Part shown: piece by piece, positions 36,239 through 46,838 of the stretch | Layout: every line of letters begins with the position of its first letter | Numbering within the stretch: position 1 is the stretch's first letter | Assembly: GCA_031213475.1 (NCBI GenBank) | Contig: JARUPZ010000006.1 | Location: 1,827,501-1,891,500, forward strand | Length of the DNA: 64,000 nucleotides | Direction: 5' to 3' | Source of the DNA: Nereocystis luetkeana | Lineage: Eukaryota > Sar > Phaeophyceae > Laminariales > Laminariaceae | Translations under genes and position numbers: made by a program | The notes under the pieces: generated by a model | Seen by the model: only the letters and a program-made list of their open reading frames with translations | Database searches by the model: none | What the model was told of the DNA's origin: nothing

Positions 36239-36660
36239 CGAAACAAAATCTCTCTGGGGCCGATGGCCCTCTTGGAGAAAGAAAATCTCTCTGGGGCCGA
36301 AGGCCCTCTTGGAAATGTATCGAAATAAGTTCAGAGACAGCAGAACGCTTGTCGGGAGATAACTTCAATGTCGCTGTTGCTCAGAGTAACTGAGGCTTAC
36401 GATCCACGAGATGGACTACGCTCAGCAGAGCTCCTAACCTTCAGATTTACTGGGTTGTAATTTGGAGTTGCTGTTGGGCAGCGTACAGCGGGTTAATTTA
36501 TTTATCGAAGTTCAGCGCTCCTTTAACAGACAGCAGAAATGCTTGTCGGCAGTTGACTTAAATGTCGCTGTTGCTCAGAGTAACTGAGGCTTACGATCCA
36601 CGAGATGGACTACGCTCAGCAGAGCTCCTAACCTCAGGTTTGCTGGGTTGTAAAGTGGAG
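36239..36660. repeat. Tandem repeats inside the LTR element
   Basis: A ~45-bp dimer (AAATCTCTCTGGGGCCGA) whose units carry GGGCC-GAT/GAA-GGCCC hairpins, then two ~192-bp units starting at 36369 and 36561 (TGTCGCTGTTGCTCAGAGTA, GATCCACGAGATGGACTACG). A weaker copy of the 192-bp unit is visible near 35905. Confidence 0.65.
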
Positions 36661-37144
36661 TTGCTGTTGTTCAGCGTACAGCAGCAGGTACACTCAAGGT
36701 TTTCTCGAGATTATTGGTCCTCGTCTATGGAAAGACAAAGCGGAGAAGGTGAGATTGTCACAACTCCTACGCGGTGGTACTCTGTAGGTGTCTCTATCGT
36801 AGTTACAGCAACTAGACTACAGCAGCAGTGAACTACAGCAGTACAGCAGTAGTGAACTACAGCAGTAATATAATGCCCTACGCAGGACCCTCGTACAAGC
36901 ACGCGGTATATGTACCACGTGACACTCACGTTTCAACGAAGTACGTGGGTCTTCGATGTTTCGTTCCTCTCGTCGCAGAAGAAGCTTCCTTTTCGTCGTA
37001 CGTAGCAGCAGGTTTCTTGATCTTGAAAAAGTCCAGTCCTCCTCCTGCTGTATGTATAGCGAGCCAGTAGCAGTCCAGGGTGGCAGTCTTGGGCCACCGC
37101 TGCTAGTAGCTTGCCGCGTTTACGCGTTTCGAGGCTACTTAACC

Positions 37145-37992
37145 TATTAAAGGTTTATGGCGCAGAACCTACTAGGTATGGCGATTGGCGTGTGTACCAG
37201 CTCGTAGCTGGTGTGTACGCCTAGACTCGATTGCCGATGGCCGGCAATACACAGTCAAAATGTTCGAGGCAAACACGTAGTCACTGTCAGGTGACTAGTA
37301 CGTGAAGCTTCAACATAGAAGAGAAGAAGATGGTGTGGTGACCCCAAGCCACATTGTTGATTGATTGCTCAGCTGGAAGCTGATGATGATGAGCAGATGT
37401 AGAGCAAAAGTAGAGTGAGCTCAAAGGGGAGGGCGGTGCGCGTGTGCGCTCGCAGCTCGCAACAAAGGACGACCCTTGCACTTCGGTCAAACAAAAACAA
37501 AATGAGGGAATACCCTCGTATTCCGTTCAAAATAAAAACAACGAAGAGAACCCCCAGATTTACTGTAAAGAACAATATATCTTGGGGTACATATCCATGA
37601 CCCCAGTGTAGCCTATGTTGTTCCTCCAACCAGAACTACATTGTAACAGTAAAACTATGCTACCGGTCTCGGAGGGATACTGAAGATACCCTTTCCATTA
37701 TGCACCAATGATAGCACGTACTAAATGTGCTGTCTACCGTAGATCATGTACGTACGTACCACAACAACAGTAGATCCATGGCACTACTCGTCATTGGGAC
37801 TTTATTTTGTGCGTACGGGTGTGCACAGCAGTATATGCGTAAAAAGACAGCTGCTGCTATCCTGCTATACAGTATAACTCAGACTGGAAAACTGTCTGTT
37901 GTACATATAATGCGTAAATGTATACCAGATGATGTAAGTGTAATCGAGTAACGAATATGATGGTTACTGACAAGTAAGTATCATCTCTAATA
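37145..37992. repeat. 3' LTR
   Basis: Offset from the 5' LTR by exactly 4199 bp at both ends. TATTAAAGG to CTCTAATA, directly followed by the CAGTA duplication. Confidence 0.85.
37187..37304 (+). ncRNA. Structured RNA head of the 3' LTR
   Basis: Sequence and folds identical to 32988-33105. Confidence 0.5.
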
Positions 37993-38678
37993 CAGTAGTA
38001 TTCTAGACAGCAGGAGAGATGACAACCTGACCCGACCGGAGCCGGTCCAACCCTCTAAACCCCTATCCCACTCATTCTCCAAGTCCGACACAACAAAATC
38101 GATCGACAGCATAAATAACGCGAAAAATAACTTACCTATAGCAAAACCAGTGCAGGATATACCAGGTATAGTGGTGATTACAGTAGATGCACACATTGAC
38201 GGGAGCGCGATGTCATCACCCCCCCCCCCCCGCTTCCCCTCCAACAACAATAAAAATATCCTCGCCTTGCCTGGCAGCCAGCCAACCCACGGATAGGTTG
38301 GTTGGGTGGGTGGGTGGTTGGGTGCGTGGGGTGGGGGGGGGGGAGAGAGAGGAGGGGAACTCGTTGTGTGCCTCACGCGAGGACGGGAACGAGTGGGGCT
38401 CATTGGGGGTATGTGTCCAAGAATACGCGTTGTTTGTTCTGTCTTTGCGAGCCATTCTCCCAAGAGACTCGACGGAGAGCATAATAATCACGTCGTCGCC
38501 ACATGCTGCTGCTGCTGTCAACCGCTGCTCGACTTGGACGGGGGCGACGCATCCATCCGTCCTGCCATGCAGCTGATCATCCATCCATGCATTAATGCTT
38601 CCATCCATCAGCCATCCGAGCGCTCACGTGTAAATGTATGTTTTCATGCATGTATCCCACCGATGTCATGCTATATGT

Positions 38679-39440
38679 TCATGTTGGTGTGATACCATGC
38701 GATGATAGAGATGCGATGCCACGCGACACTACATGACATGATGCCAAGCCATGCGATGACTTGTCTTTGCCGCCAGGCACGCCCTCGGCGGCCACGTTGA
38801 CTACACGGTCGCTGACCACGGCACGCTGATAGGACGTACGGTTCTTCTCGGAAGTCCTGTACTCTTCCCTCCCTGTATAACCCATCTCGGACAGCACGTT
38901 AGCAACTGCGACCAACACGAGCTTCGTCGCAACCCTGATAGCAGCCAAGATGGAATAGCCAAGTGCTCAATGGCATATCTCTTCAAAGCCACGTGCACCG
39001 CGGAGGAACCTGGGCGGTTCTGCTCAAATAGCTCAACGGTTTGTATTTGGGTTGCGTTTGAACGGCGAACGACTGCTGTCAGTTCCCGTGGCTGGACTGG
39101 GCACAAGTCCACCATGCTGCTGTTCGTGGCTTTGATGCCAGTGGGAGTCTTACTAATAGTAAACACTGGGACTGAATCATTCCACCATGTATGTGCTTCC
39201 ACCAAACGCTCCCTCGAGCAGATGATCGAAAACATACGTGTGGAATGAATCTTCGACATCCTCGAAGATGTCGTCGGTATCATACTCCGTGATTATAGCA
39301 TGTATGATACAGACGCTCTTGAACTTGGGGTGCGAGCGCATATATGTATGTATGTACCAACTGTATGTATCCCTACTCCCGACTACGCCCACCACGACGA
39401 TCAACAACCAACTACCAGACATATCTGCGAGAGGTGGCAC
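38679..39440 (-). other. Unrecognised protein-like segment in overlapping minus frames
   Basis: Successive open stretches: 39440-39177 (DTDDIFEDVEDSFHTYVFDH), 39283-38801 (PVQPRELTAVVRRSNATQIQ, AVHVALKRYAIEHLAI) and 38948-38679 (IRVATKLVLVAVANVLSEMG). Shifting between frames would give a longer protein, so this may be a frameshifted relic of a gene or transposon. I recognise no family. Confidence 0.25.
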
Positions 39441-39860
39441 ATCCGCGTTGTACTCTTGGCTACTGTACCTGTAGTTGCAAGTAAGTGTCGGAGCCTACGA
39501 CGGATCATCGAGGATGTACAGGCATAAGTTGGGGTGCGGGCGCATGTATGTATGTTTGTACGTATCCATGTATCCTGACCCCTGACCACGCATACCACAG
39601 CGATCAACGACCAACTGCCACCAGACAAAAATACTCATCCTCCAGCAGCAGCAGGCAAAATCATGCGCGTAAGGTGGCACATCCGCGGTGTACTTAATGA
39701 CTATTAATACGAGTGGTTGCATGTATCGGAGCCTACGATGCAGCACCTAGGGTGGATAGTAGGCAGAGCTGGGGGCGCGGGCGCATGTACAGCATGAATG
39801 ACATCCCGACTCCAAACGGCACCGACCACAACGATCAACAACCGCCACCAAAAAAAAAAA
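39313..39860. repeat. ~235-bp tandem repeat, about 2.3 units
   Basis: Each unit has TTGGGGTGCGGGCGCATGTA, a TATG run, ACGATCAACAACCAACT-like sequence, AGGTGGCACATCCGCG and GTCGGAGCCTACGA. Units start near 39322, 39528 and 39768. Extra partial similarity reaches into 39292-39320. Confidence 0.6.
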
Positions 39861-41855
39861 ACTGCTGTACTCTCCTGCTGCTCTTGTTCAGAGCAGCAGC
39901 GCAATTCTTACAGCCAGTCGAGAGGACAGCAGTACGCACGTGCCTGCTATCGCCACTAGTCCGCCTGCACCACCACCACGCACCGCCGTCTCTGCTGCTG
40001 TTCGAGCTGCGCGGTTGTTATTTTGGATCGACAAGTTCCTCACAATTTCATTGACGTACACAGTGGACCCAAACGCTGCGGCATAACAGCAGGGTAACCA
40101 CTCGAGAGCACAGCAGCAGTAGTAGTAGTAGTAGTAGTAGCAGTAGTAGTGGTAGCAGTATAGTTCCTGCGGTCGTCCTTTGCCTCCACATTACACACAC
40201 CGCCTATATCTTGTTGTGCAAAAGTAAATTGCCCGATCGGCATTGAGACGAGACAAAAATCGACTGAAACGCCTCCAAACAAAAGTAAAAGTTGTCCCTA
40301 TCCCTAGGATATACCAGGTATATATCTATTTTTCATCCTTGATTGTTATTACCCTAGATGAAATGCATTCGAGCGCTGTTCTCAGTTTGCTTGTCTTTTT
40401 TTTGTGGAGTCGCAGTTGGAGTTGGTGGGATTGTGGAGAGAGACCAGTCGGCACCGGCATAGACGGCACCCCAGCAGGCGGGGTTTGGCTCTCAGACTGA
40501 ACGTCTGTTTTTTGGAAAACCAAGACAACAAAATCCCTATCCCTACAGCAGGAGGTGAGCCGAAATCTTGCCTTAAAAGATACATATATCTTGTTCGATG
40601 CCATGCCATGATGATGACGATGTGAAGCGATGCGATGATGATGTATGTACTCGTAGTGATGCCATGCGACGTGATACCATGCCACGCGACACTATAACGG
40701 GATGCGACGTGCTTCTGTGACGATGCGCGAAGCTCTCCCGAGAAAGATCACCGTCTCTCGACAAACCACACCACACCACGGGCGACGAGCCACGAGCCGG
40801 CGGAACGAGCAAACAATCATACAAAACACATTGAGTCAAGAGACAGACCGACCCAACGATGCACGGCACGAAAAATAGCCTGCGGGGCGCATACTTACTC
40901 TTTTTCTTCTGTTCGCAGGAAGGAGCGTACATTTTATGATACGTTTGTGCGTCTTCCCCGCACACACCCGCCCGCATCGCGCCACTCAGACAACGCCCCA
41001 AAAATACAAAAAAATACGCCCCCCCCCCCCCCGCGCGACACCCTCTCGCCCCCCCCGCGTCTCTCTCTCTCCCTCTCCCCCCCCCTCCTCCTCCACGCAT
41101 CTCTCTCCCTTCAGCATATATATTTGCTTTTGCTCTCTGTCTTGCTCTTCCTATCGCTATCTCACTCTCTCTCCCCCCCTTTCTAGCTTAGGGTTATACC
41201 TCTCTTTCTCCCCCTCCCCCCCCTGGCTTCCCAGGACACGTTAAAAGCTAAAAGCAGGGCTGGTCCAGACGGCGGCGGCGGTAGCTCCACAAATAAAATG
41301 CACAAACAAATATAATCGCGAGGAACGCGCCAACCTCCTCCAACCCCCCCCCCCCTCCCCCGCCCCCAGCCCCCCCGCCTCCTAATTGGCAACTTTGGAT
41401 CTCCTCCTGCGGCGATACTCGGGGGTCGACCACGACATACAGGGAGAGGGGTCAGGACTGCAATATATCATCCGCTTGTCCCTCTCCATCCTACCACACC
41501 GCAGAGAGAAAAAAAAGGAGAGCAAAAAGCTTCCACATGCATCGATACATATCCCCCCCACCCCCACCCCCACCCCCACCCCCCCCCTCGCACATATACC
41601 GCTCCCCCTCCCTCCCCCCCCCCCCCCCCCCCCCCCCCCCGCCCAGTTCCGCCGCTCCGCCTGTGGGTTATTTTTGCCCGCACTCCTGATAGGGCAAACT
41701 CTTTAACCTATCCGACAACCGCAGCACCCCCTCAAAAGCAGCAGGCGCACCATCGTACGTTTAGAAATTTTGACACCCCCCTCCCCCCTTCATCCGCCCC
41801 CCCCCCCCCCCTCTTCACCTCCCCAGCGTCCCCGACGGCACGGGTCATGACCGCG

Positions 41856-44800
41856 CTAGCTGCCACTGAGCAGGGCGTTGATGGCAGCGTTCTCGTCCCA
41901 GTCGTTCGAGGCTAACGCTCTCCTAGCCTGAGGCTCGGGGAAACCCATGTCGCACACCCTCTTTACGACGTCCTCGTTGCCCTCTGGATCGCGCACCTGG
42001 CATCGCAACAAGTATTGTCGTTGGCATTGTCTTCTTGTTAGTGGTGTTACTGTTGTTATCATTATTATTATTATCAATATTATTACTACTATTACTACTA
42101 GTAGTAATGTTATTATTGTTATTGCAGCAATATCATTGTCAATATTTTTCGAAGTACTACTGCTTCTCATAGTATTATTACTACCTGGTATATTAAATAC
42201 CATTACGCTCTGAGTCGACAAATAGTTTAAATAAAAACCAAAATAAACGTGGACCTGGCAGGAAGATTTACCAGCAGGAGCAGCAACAGCAGCAACAACA
42301 ACAACAGCAGCACCGCCACAGCGGGTACAAACTTCCGTGCCCAGTATTGATGTATCGACAGTACATAAGAGCACCTGAGCGTAAGTCTCTGTCCAGAATG
42401 TGGCGGTACGGTTGTACGAGTCCCGATTCATCTTGTACATATTCGCCACCTCGGCGTCCTAACGACAAACACGCGAGCAGCATCACATGCATGCATGTTC
42501 AGGAGGGGAATGGGGAGTATCGCAATTGACGGCCCAATTCATTGTTTTCACATCTCGGGAAGACCATGATCTATCTGATCTGTCTACAGTAGATGATCTA
42601 GTTCCTCCTCACCTGCCGTTGTGAGAGGTTGTGCAGGAGCTGCCTTAAGAGTACAGATCCAACCCAGGAATTCATGTGCTACTGCTGTAGATTAGACGGG
42701 TCCCTCCCGGCAATAAGAGCCTAGATCATACAGATCATGCAAGAATATAGATAGATCTGATCTGCTTTGAAATATCAAGATCATCAACGGTGGGAATCGA
42801 TAGATTATCTGTACATGATCTGTTCGAGGTGTGCAATAATCTCAAATAATGGACCCACGCAAATTGAAATCATGGATACAAACAATCCCGAAAAATTACG
42901 CACGCAACAAAACCAAAAATCATGGCTACAGCCAAGGACACAAACAACCCCAACCATGGGCCAACACGAAGTAAAATCATGGACACACACACTATCGCAG
43001 AACATGGACCCACACAAACCTAGTGATGGGCATGAAACATATCATAGGGCTATCACACTGGATCAGTATAAACTGGCAGCTTTTCATCGACTGATAGTAC
43101 GTATATGCCGACTGAGAGCGTGCCAGAAAAATGTCAGTATGCTTGGTCTCACTTCCCGCATGATCATTGTACCAGTAAGTAGTTCTACCAAATAATGGAC
43201 ACAAACTATCCCACATCACGAACACGCACAGACAATACCAATTTTTGGACACACGCATATACGGAGTGTATATGTACCTGTGGGTCGTTCGGCTTCGTGG
43301 AGCACCCCACAGACCCACAGATCCAAATCATGGACCCACACAACACACCCAACTCATGGACACACACATTATACCCAGATCATGGACTCATATATATAAT
43401 ATAAAGTATAAACCAAAGGTAGATCTGTATCTGCCTGTGGGTGGTCTGACTCGAGAGAGTACACGATGGACCCACACATCTCAATCATGGACCCACAAAA
43501 CACCCTCAAACCATGGACACATACCCAAACAATGGATACACGCACAGCACATACAAATCATGGACACACACATCAAACCTGTACGAACTATTCTACACAT
43601 AAATACACGAGGTATACAGTCTACATTTAGTACCTGCGGGTGGCTCGGCTCGGGGGAGCACACCATGGACCCCAAAACCCAAATCATGGACTCACACAAC
43701 ACACATATACAACACACACACAAACACACACAACACCCAAAGCATGGACACACGTGTTCTACCTGTGGGTCGTCCGGCTCGGGAGAGCACATGAGCGCCT
43801 GCAACGAAAGCAGCGCAGTCTTGATCGTCAGCGCAGGGGACCACTGGTCTTTCAAGATATCCTGAAACAGTTCACAGCATAAATGAGGGGGGGGGTCAGG
43901 GTAGGGACGGCAGGGCGGGTCGGGGATGGTGGCGGCGGCGGTGGGGGTGGGGTACGGAGAAGGGGGGCTGGAGGGGGGGGAGGGTGGGCGGGGAGTGGGA
44001 CGGGGCGGGGAATCGAGGGTATTGGGGAGGCAGGGGGGCGGGGGAGTACTCGATATTATGCATGGCCGTAGCCGGGAGGGGGGGGGATATGTCATGCATG
44101 GCCTTAGTCGTACGATCGTAGACGTTCGCATCCCAATATACAATGTCGGGACAGAGAGAGGACGTCTGGTTTTCACCCAGCAGGCTGGGTGGGCAGTGGG
44201 GGGGGAGGAGGCGGGGTGGAGGAGGGGGGGTAGAGTCGGGGGGGCGGGGGGAGGGGGGGGCGCTCGAGGCCGGACGCGGTATCGCTCGCTCGCGCATATG
44301 TATGCTTGGCGTCGGACGATACCCTCAATTTGTTGTGGAGAGAGCGTCACGACGAGCGACGCGCACCGCTTACGCAGTGACCACGACGGCGCGCGGCCGC
44401 GCGCCAGGACAAAGAAGCGGGGCGGCACGAGAGGGTGTTCAAGGGACCTTCGTCGCGGAAAAGGAAGAAAAGCCGACGGAAAAGGTACCAAATATGATTT
44501 TTGCCCGACAAGGCACATACAACGGAGGTGTGACAAATAAACAAATCGTTTCCGCTGTTCACAAAAAAGAAAAGAAAAAAGAGTGACAGTCGCAGCAACA
44601 GCAGCAGCAGCAGCAACAGCAGCAATTTTGTCCACATGCAACTGACCAAGCACATCGTGCCAATAGCAGCAGCAACATCAGAAGAAGCAGCAGCAGAAGC
44701 AGCAGCAGAAGCAGCAGCAGAATAAGCAGCGGCATGTATTTGCCTGTAGCTCACCAAGCACATCGCGCCAACAGCAACACCAACAACAACAACAGCGGAC

Positions 44801-46649
44801 AGCAGCAGCACTATTACCCCAACACCTCCGGAAGTGGCTACAACGGAAATAAATTTGACTCATTGAAGCTGTCATCCATATGCAAGCCCGCCCCACAAGC
44901 GATTCTTATTAATAGGAGGATGCAGCTCGCCCTTAATGCGACTCGCCGGACACCTCACGGTGCTTCGCGCTTGGTGAAAACAATGTCTGCCTGGTCGGTG
45001 AAAATCCAACGTGCTCCGTTCCGGCATTGTAGGGATGCCAGGGTCTACGGTCATACGACTACGGCCATGCATGAGATCGAGTACATCTCTCCTATCGAGT
45101 ACAACCCCCTTCCCACCCCCCCCAGTATGCCTGGTCGGCGAAAACTCGACGTGCTCCATCTCGGCATTGTAGGGGTGCAAGGGTCTATCCATGGTCATAC
45201 GACGACACCCCCCCCTATCCTGCCTCGCCTTCCCCGCCCCCCACCAGCACCAGCACCACCAGCACCCTTGCCCCTCCCGCAACAGAAAGGGGATACGCTC
45301 AGCCAAAAGCTTTCATGTAACGTGGATGCGGCATAACGAACGCCCCAACCGTTGAAGGTGTTTTTTAGTAGGAATAGGAGCGGCTCCCCGTCTCGAAAGG
45401 GATGCTTGGTCAATGGCCACATGACTGAGGGAGGAAACAAATGGGTACCCCCCCCCCCCCCCGAACCACCCCACCCCCAACACTCCCATGGCACCATCAA
45501 CGCCATGGTCAGGTTGCAACTCAACTCACCAAACAGATAGCGCCGGTCTGGGAGGATATGTTCGGGTGCCAAATTTTGGTAACAAATTTCATCTTGGGTG
45601 GCTCGAAAGGATAGCCTGACGGGATGTCGATGTTGATGAGAAACGTGCCCCCCTCAAACGGCGAACCCTTCAAGACAGAAAACAAAAAACACGAAAAAAA
45701 CACGAAAAAAAAACAAGGTCAAGGGAAAAACAAAATATGGGATGGGATGGGATGGGATATGGTATGGTATGGTACGGGAATGGGGATGGGGTGGGGGATG
45801 GGATGGGAAGGGATGGGAATTTTGATAAGAAAAGTGTCCCCCTTGACAGACTAACCCTAAAACACAGCAGAACAGCATCAATAAAACAACGTGGGGAAGG
45901 ACAAACATATGGGATGGGATGGGATGGGATGGGAGAGGAGGGAGTGCGATAATACCACATGCATGAAAAGAGAGACAATATTAATAAAAAGACAAGAAAG
46001 TGGGATGGGATGGGGTGGGATGGTACGCCATGAAATCATATCTACATAAAAAACGAGAGAATGTATACATGTGAAAAAAAGGAAAGAGAGACGGGATGGA
46101 ATGGGATGATAGTTTGTGGGATAGGATGGGAGGGGTGGAGGGAGAGGGTGAGGGGGGAGGTCAAGAGAGCAAGCGAGAACAACAGCGCCAACAACACGAA
46201 AATAACAACACCCCCCCCCCCCCCCCCCGCTCCCCCTCTCCCATCACCACAACCCCCCCCCCCCCCGTACGCCAACACAACCATCTCCAACTCCCGCTCC
46301 TCACCACCGGCCCAAACACGGTCCCTTCTAGCTCCGAAAAGGAAACCCCTTCAGGATCGCCGTTAAACCCGAACTCGTGTCCCCCTTCCCACAAACACCC
46401 CTCAGCCGGTTCTTAATGCCGATCTCAGACATGGAACTCCCTTTAGGGTCACCAACTACCACCAATACCACCACCACCACTACCACTGTCACCACCACCA
46501 TCGCCACCCCCGCTTCTCACCTCCGGCCCCAGGACGGTCCCCTCCAGCTCAGACATGGAACTCCCTTTAGGGACAGCCGTCACACCCGAATTCGTGTCTC
46601 GAGCGCACTCGGCCAGCTCCTTGCGGACGCGGCTGGCATCTCCCGCCAT
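41856..46649 (-). CDS. UBE2K: E2 ubiquitin-conjugating enzyme with C-terminal UBA domain (UBE2K / yeast Ubc1 type), 5 exons
   Basis: Class II E2 that carries ubiquitin as a thioester and passes it on with an E3 ligase; this family builds mainly K48 chains. Minus-strand exons in transcript order: 46649-46521, 45667-45530, 43861-43763, 42458-42375, 41996-41856; frame holds through all joins and gives 196 aa (human UBE2K is about 200). Visible: the N-terminal helix ([12 protein letters not shown]), [13 protein letters not shown], the [16 protein letters not shown] strand with the HPN motif, the active-site Cys in [15 protein letters not shown], and [15 protein letters not shown]. The UBA domain covers about residues 155-196 ([27 protein letters not shown]). 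An in-frame TAG lies 18 nt before the ATG. Introns 1-3 contain decayed copies of the tail of the exon before them. Sense poly(G) begins 44 nt after the stop. Confidence 0.95.
42551..42834 (+). mobile_element. Family-D repeat, copy 4 (most complete)
   Basis: The left end CACATCTCGGGA is inverted relative to the right end GTTCGAGGTGTGCA. Internal blocks are GATGATCTAGTTCCTCCTC, GTTGTGAGAGGTTGTGCAGG, CAGATCCAACCCAGGAA and AGATCATACAGATCATGC. It lies in UBE2K intron 3. Confidence 0.6.
43276..43308 (-). repeat. Exon-tail echo of UBE2K exon 3, farthest copy
   Basis: The minus strand reads [12 protein letters not shown] against the exon end [12 protein letters not shown]. The CAG|GT junction is kept. 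Confidence 0.75.
43432..43464 (-). repeat. Exon-tail echo of UBE2K exon 3, middle copy
   Basis: The minus strand reads [10 protein letters not shown] where the exon ends [10 protein letters not shown]. The donor GT has become GC. Confidence 0.7.
43632..43661 (-). repeat. Exon-tail echo of UBE2K exon 3, nearest copy
   Basis: The minus strand reads [14 protein letters not shown]. It is the closest match to the real exon end, lies 102 bp away, and keeps an intact GT. Confidence 0.8.
43870..44260. repeat. G-rich low-complexity stretch upstream of UBE2K exon 3
   Basis: Mostly G with A and T on plus, so C-rich in gene sense, forming an extended pyrimidine tract before the exon 3 acceptor. It produces a spurious 390-codon minus frame. 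Confidence 0.7.
44040..44185 (-). mobile_element. Family-E repeat fragment, copy 3 (minus)
   Basis: On the minus strand GTCTACGATCGTACGACTAA, GGCCATGCATGA and ATCGAGTAC precede a C-rich tract (G-rich on plus). GGCCATGCAT occurs twice. UBE2K intron 2. Confidence 0.55.
44640..44665 (-). repeat. Exon-tail echo of UBE2K exon 2, far copy
   Basis: The minus strand reads IGTMCL then GTCAGT; the exon ends TGAICL|GTGAGT. Flanked by CAG/CTG repeats. Confidence 0.7.
44746..44775 (-). repeat. Exon-tail echo of UBE2K exon 2, near copy
   Basis: The minus strand reads VGAMCL|GTGAGC, with the donor consensus kept. It shares CACGATGTGCTTGGT-type changes with the far copy, so one echo was copied from the other. 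Confidence 0.75.
44858..45205 (+). mobile_element. Family-E repeat, copies 4a and 4b in tandem
   Basis: A full copy at 44858-45120 (ACTCATTGAAGCTGTCATCC to ATCGAGTACAACCCCC) is followed by a 3'-half copy at 45123-45205 (TGCCTGGTCGGCGAAAACTC to GGTCATACGACGAC) with its own C tract. It lies in UBE2K intron 2, antisense to the gene. Confidence 0.7.
45352..45461 (+). mobile_element. Family-F repeat with poly(C) tail
   Basis: CCCGTCTCGAAAGGGATG, TGGTCAATGGCCACATGACT and GAAACAAATGGGTAC, then C14. The complement appears at 46839-46925 and 63126-63230. Confidence 0.7.
45735..46110. repeat. (GGGAT)n degenerate pentanucleotide array
   Basis: Runs of GGGATGGGAT at 45737-45765, 45905-45935 and 46000-46020 with looser copies between. 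UBE2K intron 1. Confidence 0.75.
46300..46381 (-). repeat. Exon-tail echo of UBE2K exon 1, long copy
   Basis: About 80 bp aligns with the exon 1 tail. The minus strand reads DTSSGLTAI, shifts frame, then [10 protein letters not shown] and a GTGAGG donor; exon 1 has DTNSGVTAV...[17 protein letters not shown]. Confidence 0.85.
46424..46448 (-). repeat. Exon-tail echo of UBE2K exon 1, short identical copy
   Basis: 25 bases are identical to exon 1 positions 46548-46572 (encoding PKGSSMSE), then similarity stops. It lies 72 bp from the real donor. Confidence 0.85.
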
Positions 46650-46740
46650 GGCTACCCTAGCTCGCTACGCTAGCTTCTAACGTCGCTTCTCGCTACACAA
46701 CGGGAAGGAGAGTGAGCGAGGGGAAAGGAGGCCAGGAGCG

Positions 46741-46766
46741 GGGGGGGGGGGGGGGGGGGGGGGGGG
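46741..46766. repeat. G26 homopolymer upstream of UBE2K
   Basis: Unbroken G run about 90 bp upstream of the UBE2K start codon, followed by GTTGAGG. In gene sense it is a C tract. Confidence 0.9.
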
Positions 46767-46838
46767 TTGAGGACGGTGTGTTCGGCGCTCGCAGCTCGTA
46801 GTTCGCCGGGCATGGTAGGCTGGAGGGGGGGGGAGGGG

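Larger units (their letters stand above)
32946..37992. mobile_element. Non-autonomous LTR retroelement (5047 bp) with 848-bp identical LTRs
   Basis: LTRs at 32946-33793 and 37145-37992 have equal length and no difference that I can see. The target duplication CAGTA flanks the element (32941-32945 and 37993-37997). LTR tips are TATTA...TAATA, a 5-bp inverted repeat and not the usual TG...CA. No gag, protease, reverse transcriptase or integrase motif appears in the 3.35-kb interior, and no typical tRNA primer site follows the 5' LTR. The interior starts with a tandem LTR-like unit and contains ~192-bp direct repeats (36369, 36561). Identical LTRs imply recent insertion, so an active partner probably exists elsewhere. 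Confidence 0.8.
37998..41855. other. Spacer between the LTR element and the 3' end of UBE2K
   Basis: Contains C and G runs (38219, 38334, 41020, 41345, 41618), (GGTT/GGGT)n near 38300, the tandem units at 39313-39860, an (AGT)n stretch at 40120-40155 and very C-rich sequence from 40960 to 41850. No recognised gene. A possible splice acceptor with a short closing frame at 40918-40938 has no partner exons. Confidence 0.45.
42840..43760. repeat. ATCATGGACACACACA motif array in UBE2K intron 3
   Basis: Degenerate blocks of AATCATGGACACACACA recur across the intron. Three exon-tail echoes are embedded at uneven 130-200 bp spacing, so the larger repeating unit is exon tail, donor and motif block. 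Confidence 0.7.

Noticed and set aside
32946-37992. A coding retrotransposon or viral insertion
   Set aside because: No reverse transcriptase, integrase, protease or capsid motif is seen in any frame of the interior; the only shared frame is 74 codons of no known family.
40918-40938. A last exon on the plus strand after a good acceptor (CTGTTCGCAG)
   Set aside because: No upstream plus-strand exon with a recognisable protein could be found, so the seven-codon frame is unsupported.
43481-44653. A 390-codon minus-strand open frame
   Set aside because: It runs through G-rich intron sequence, UBE2K exon 3 and its echoes. Only 43861-43763 is coding.
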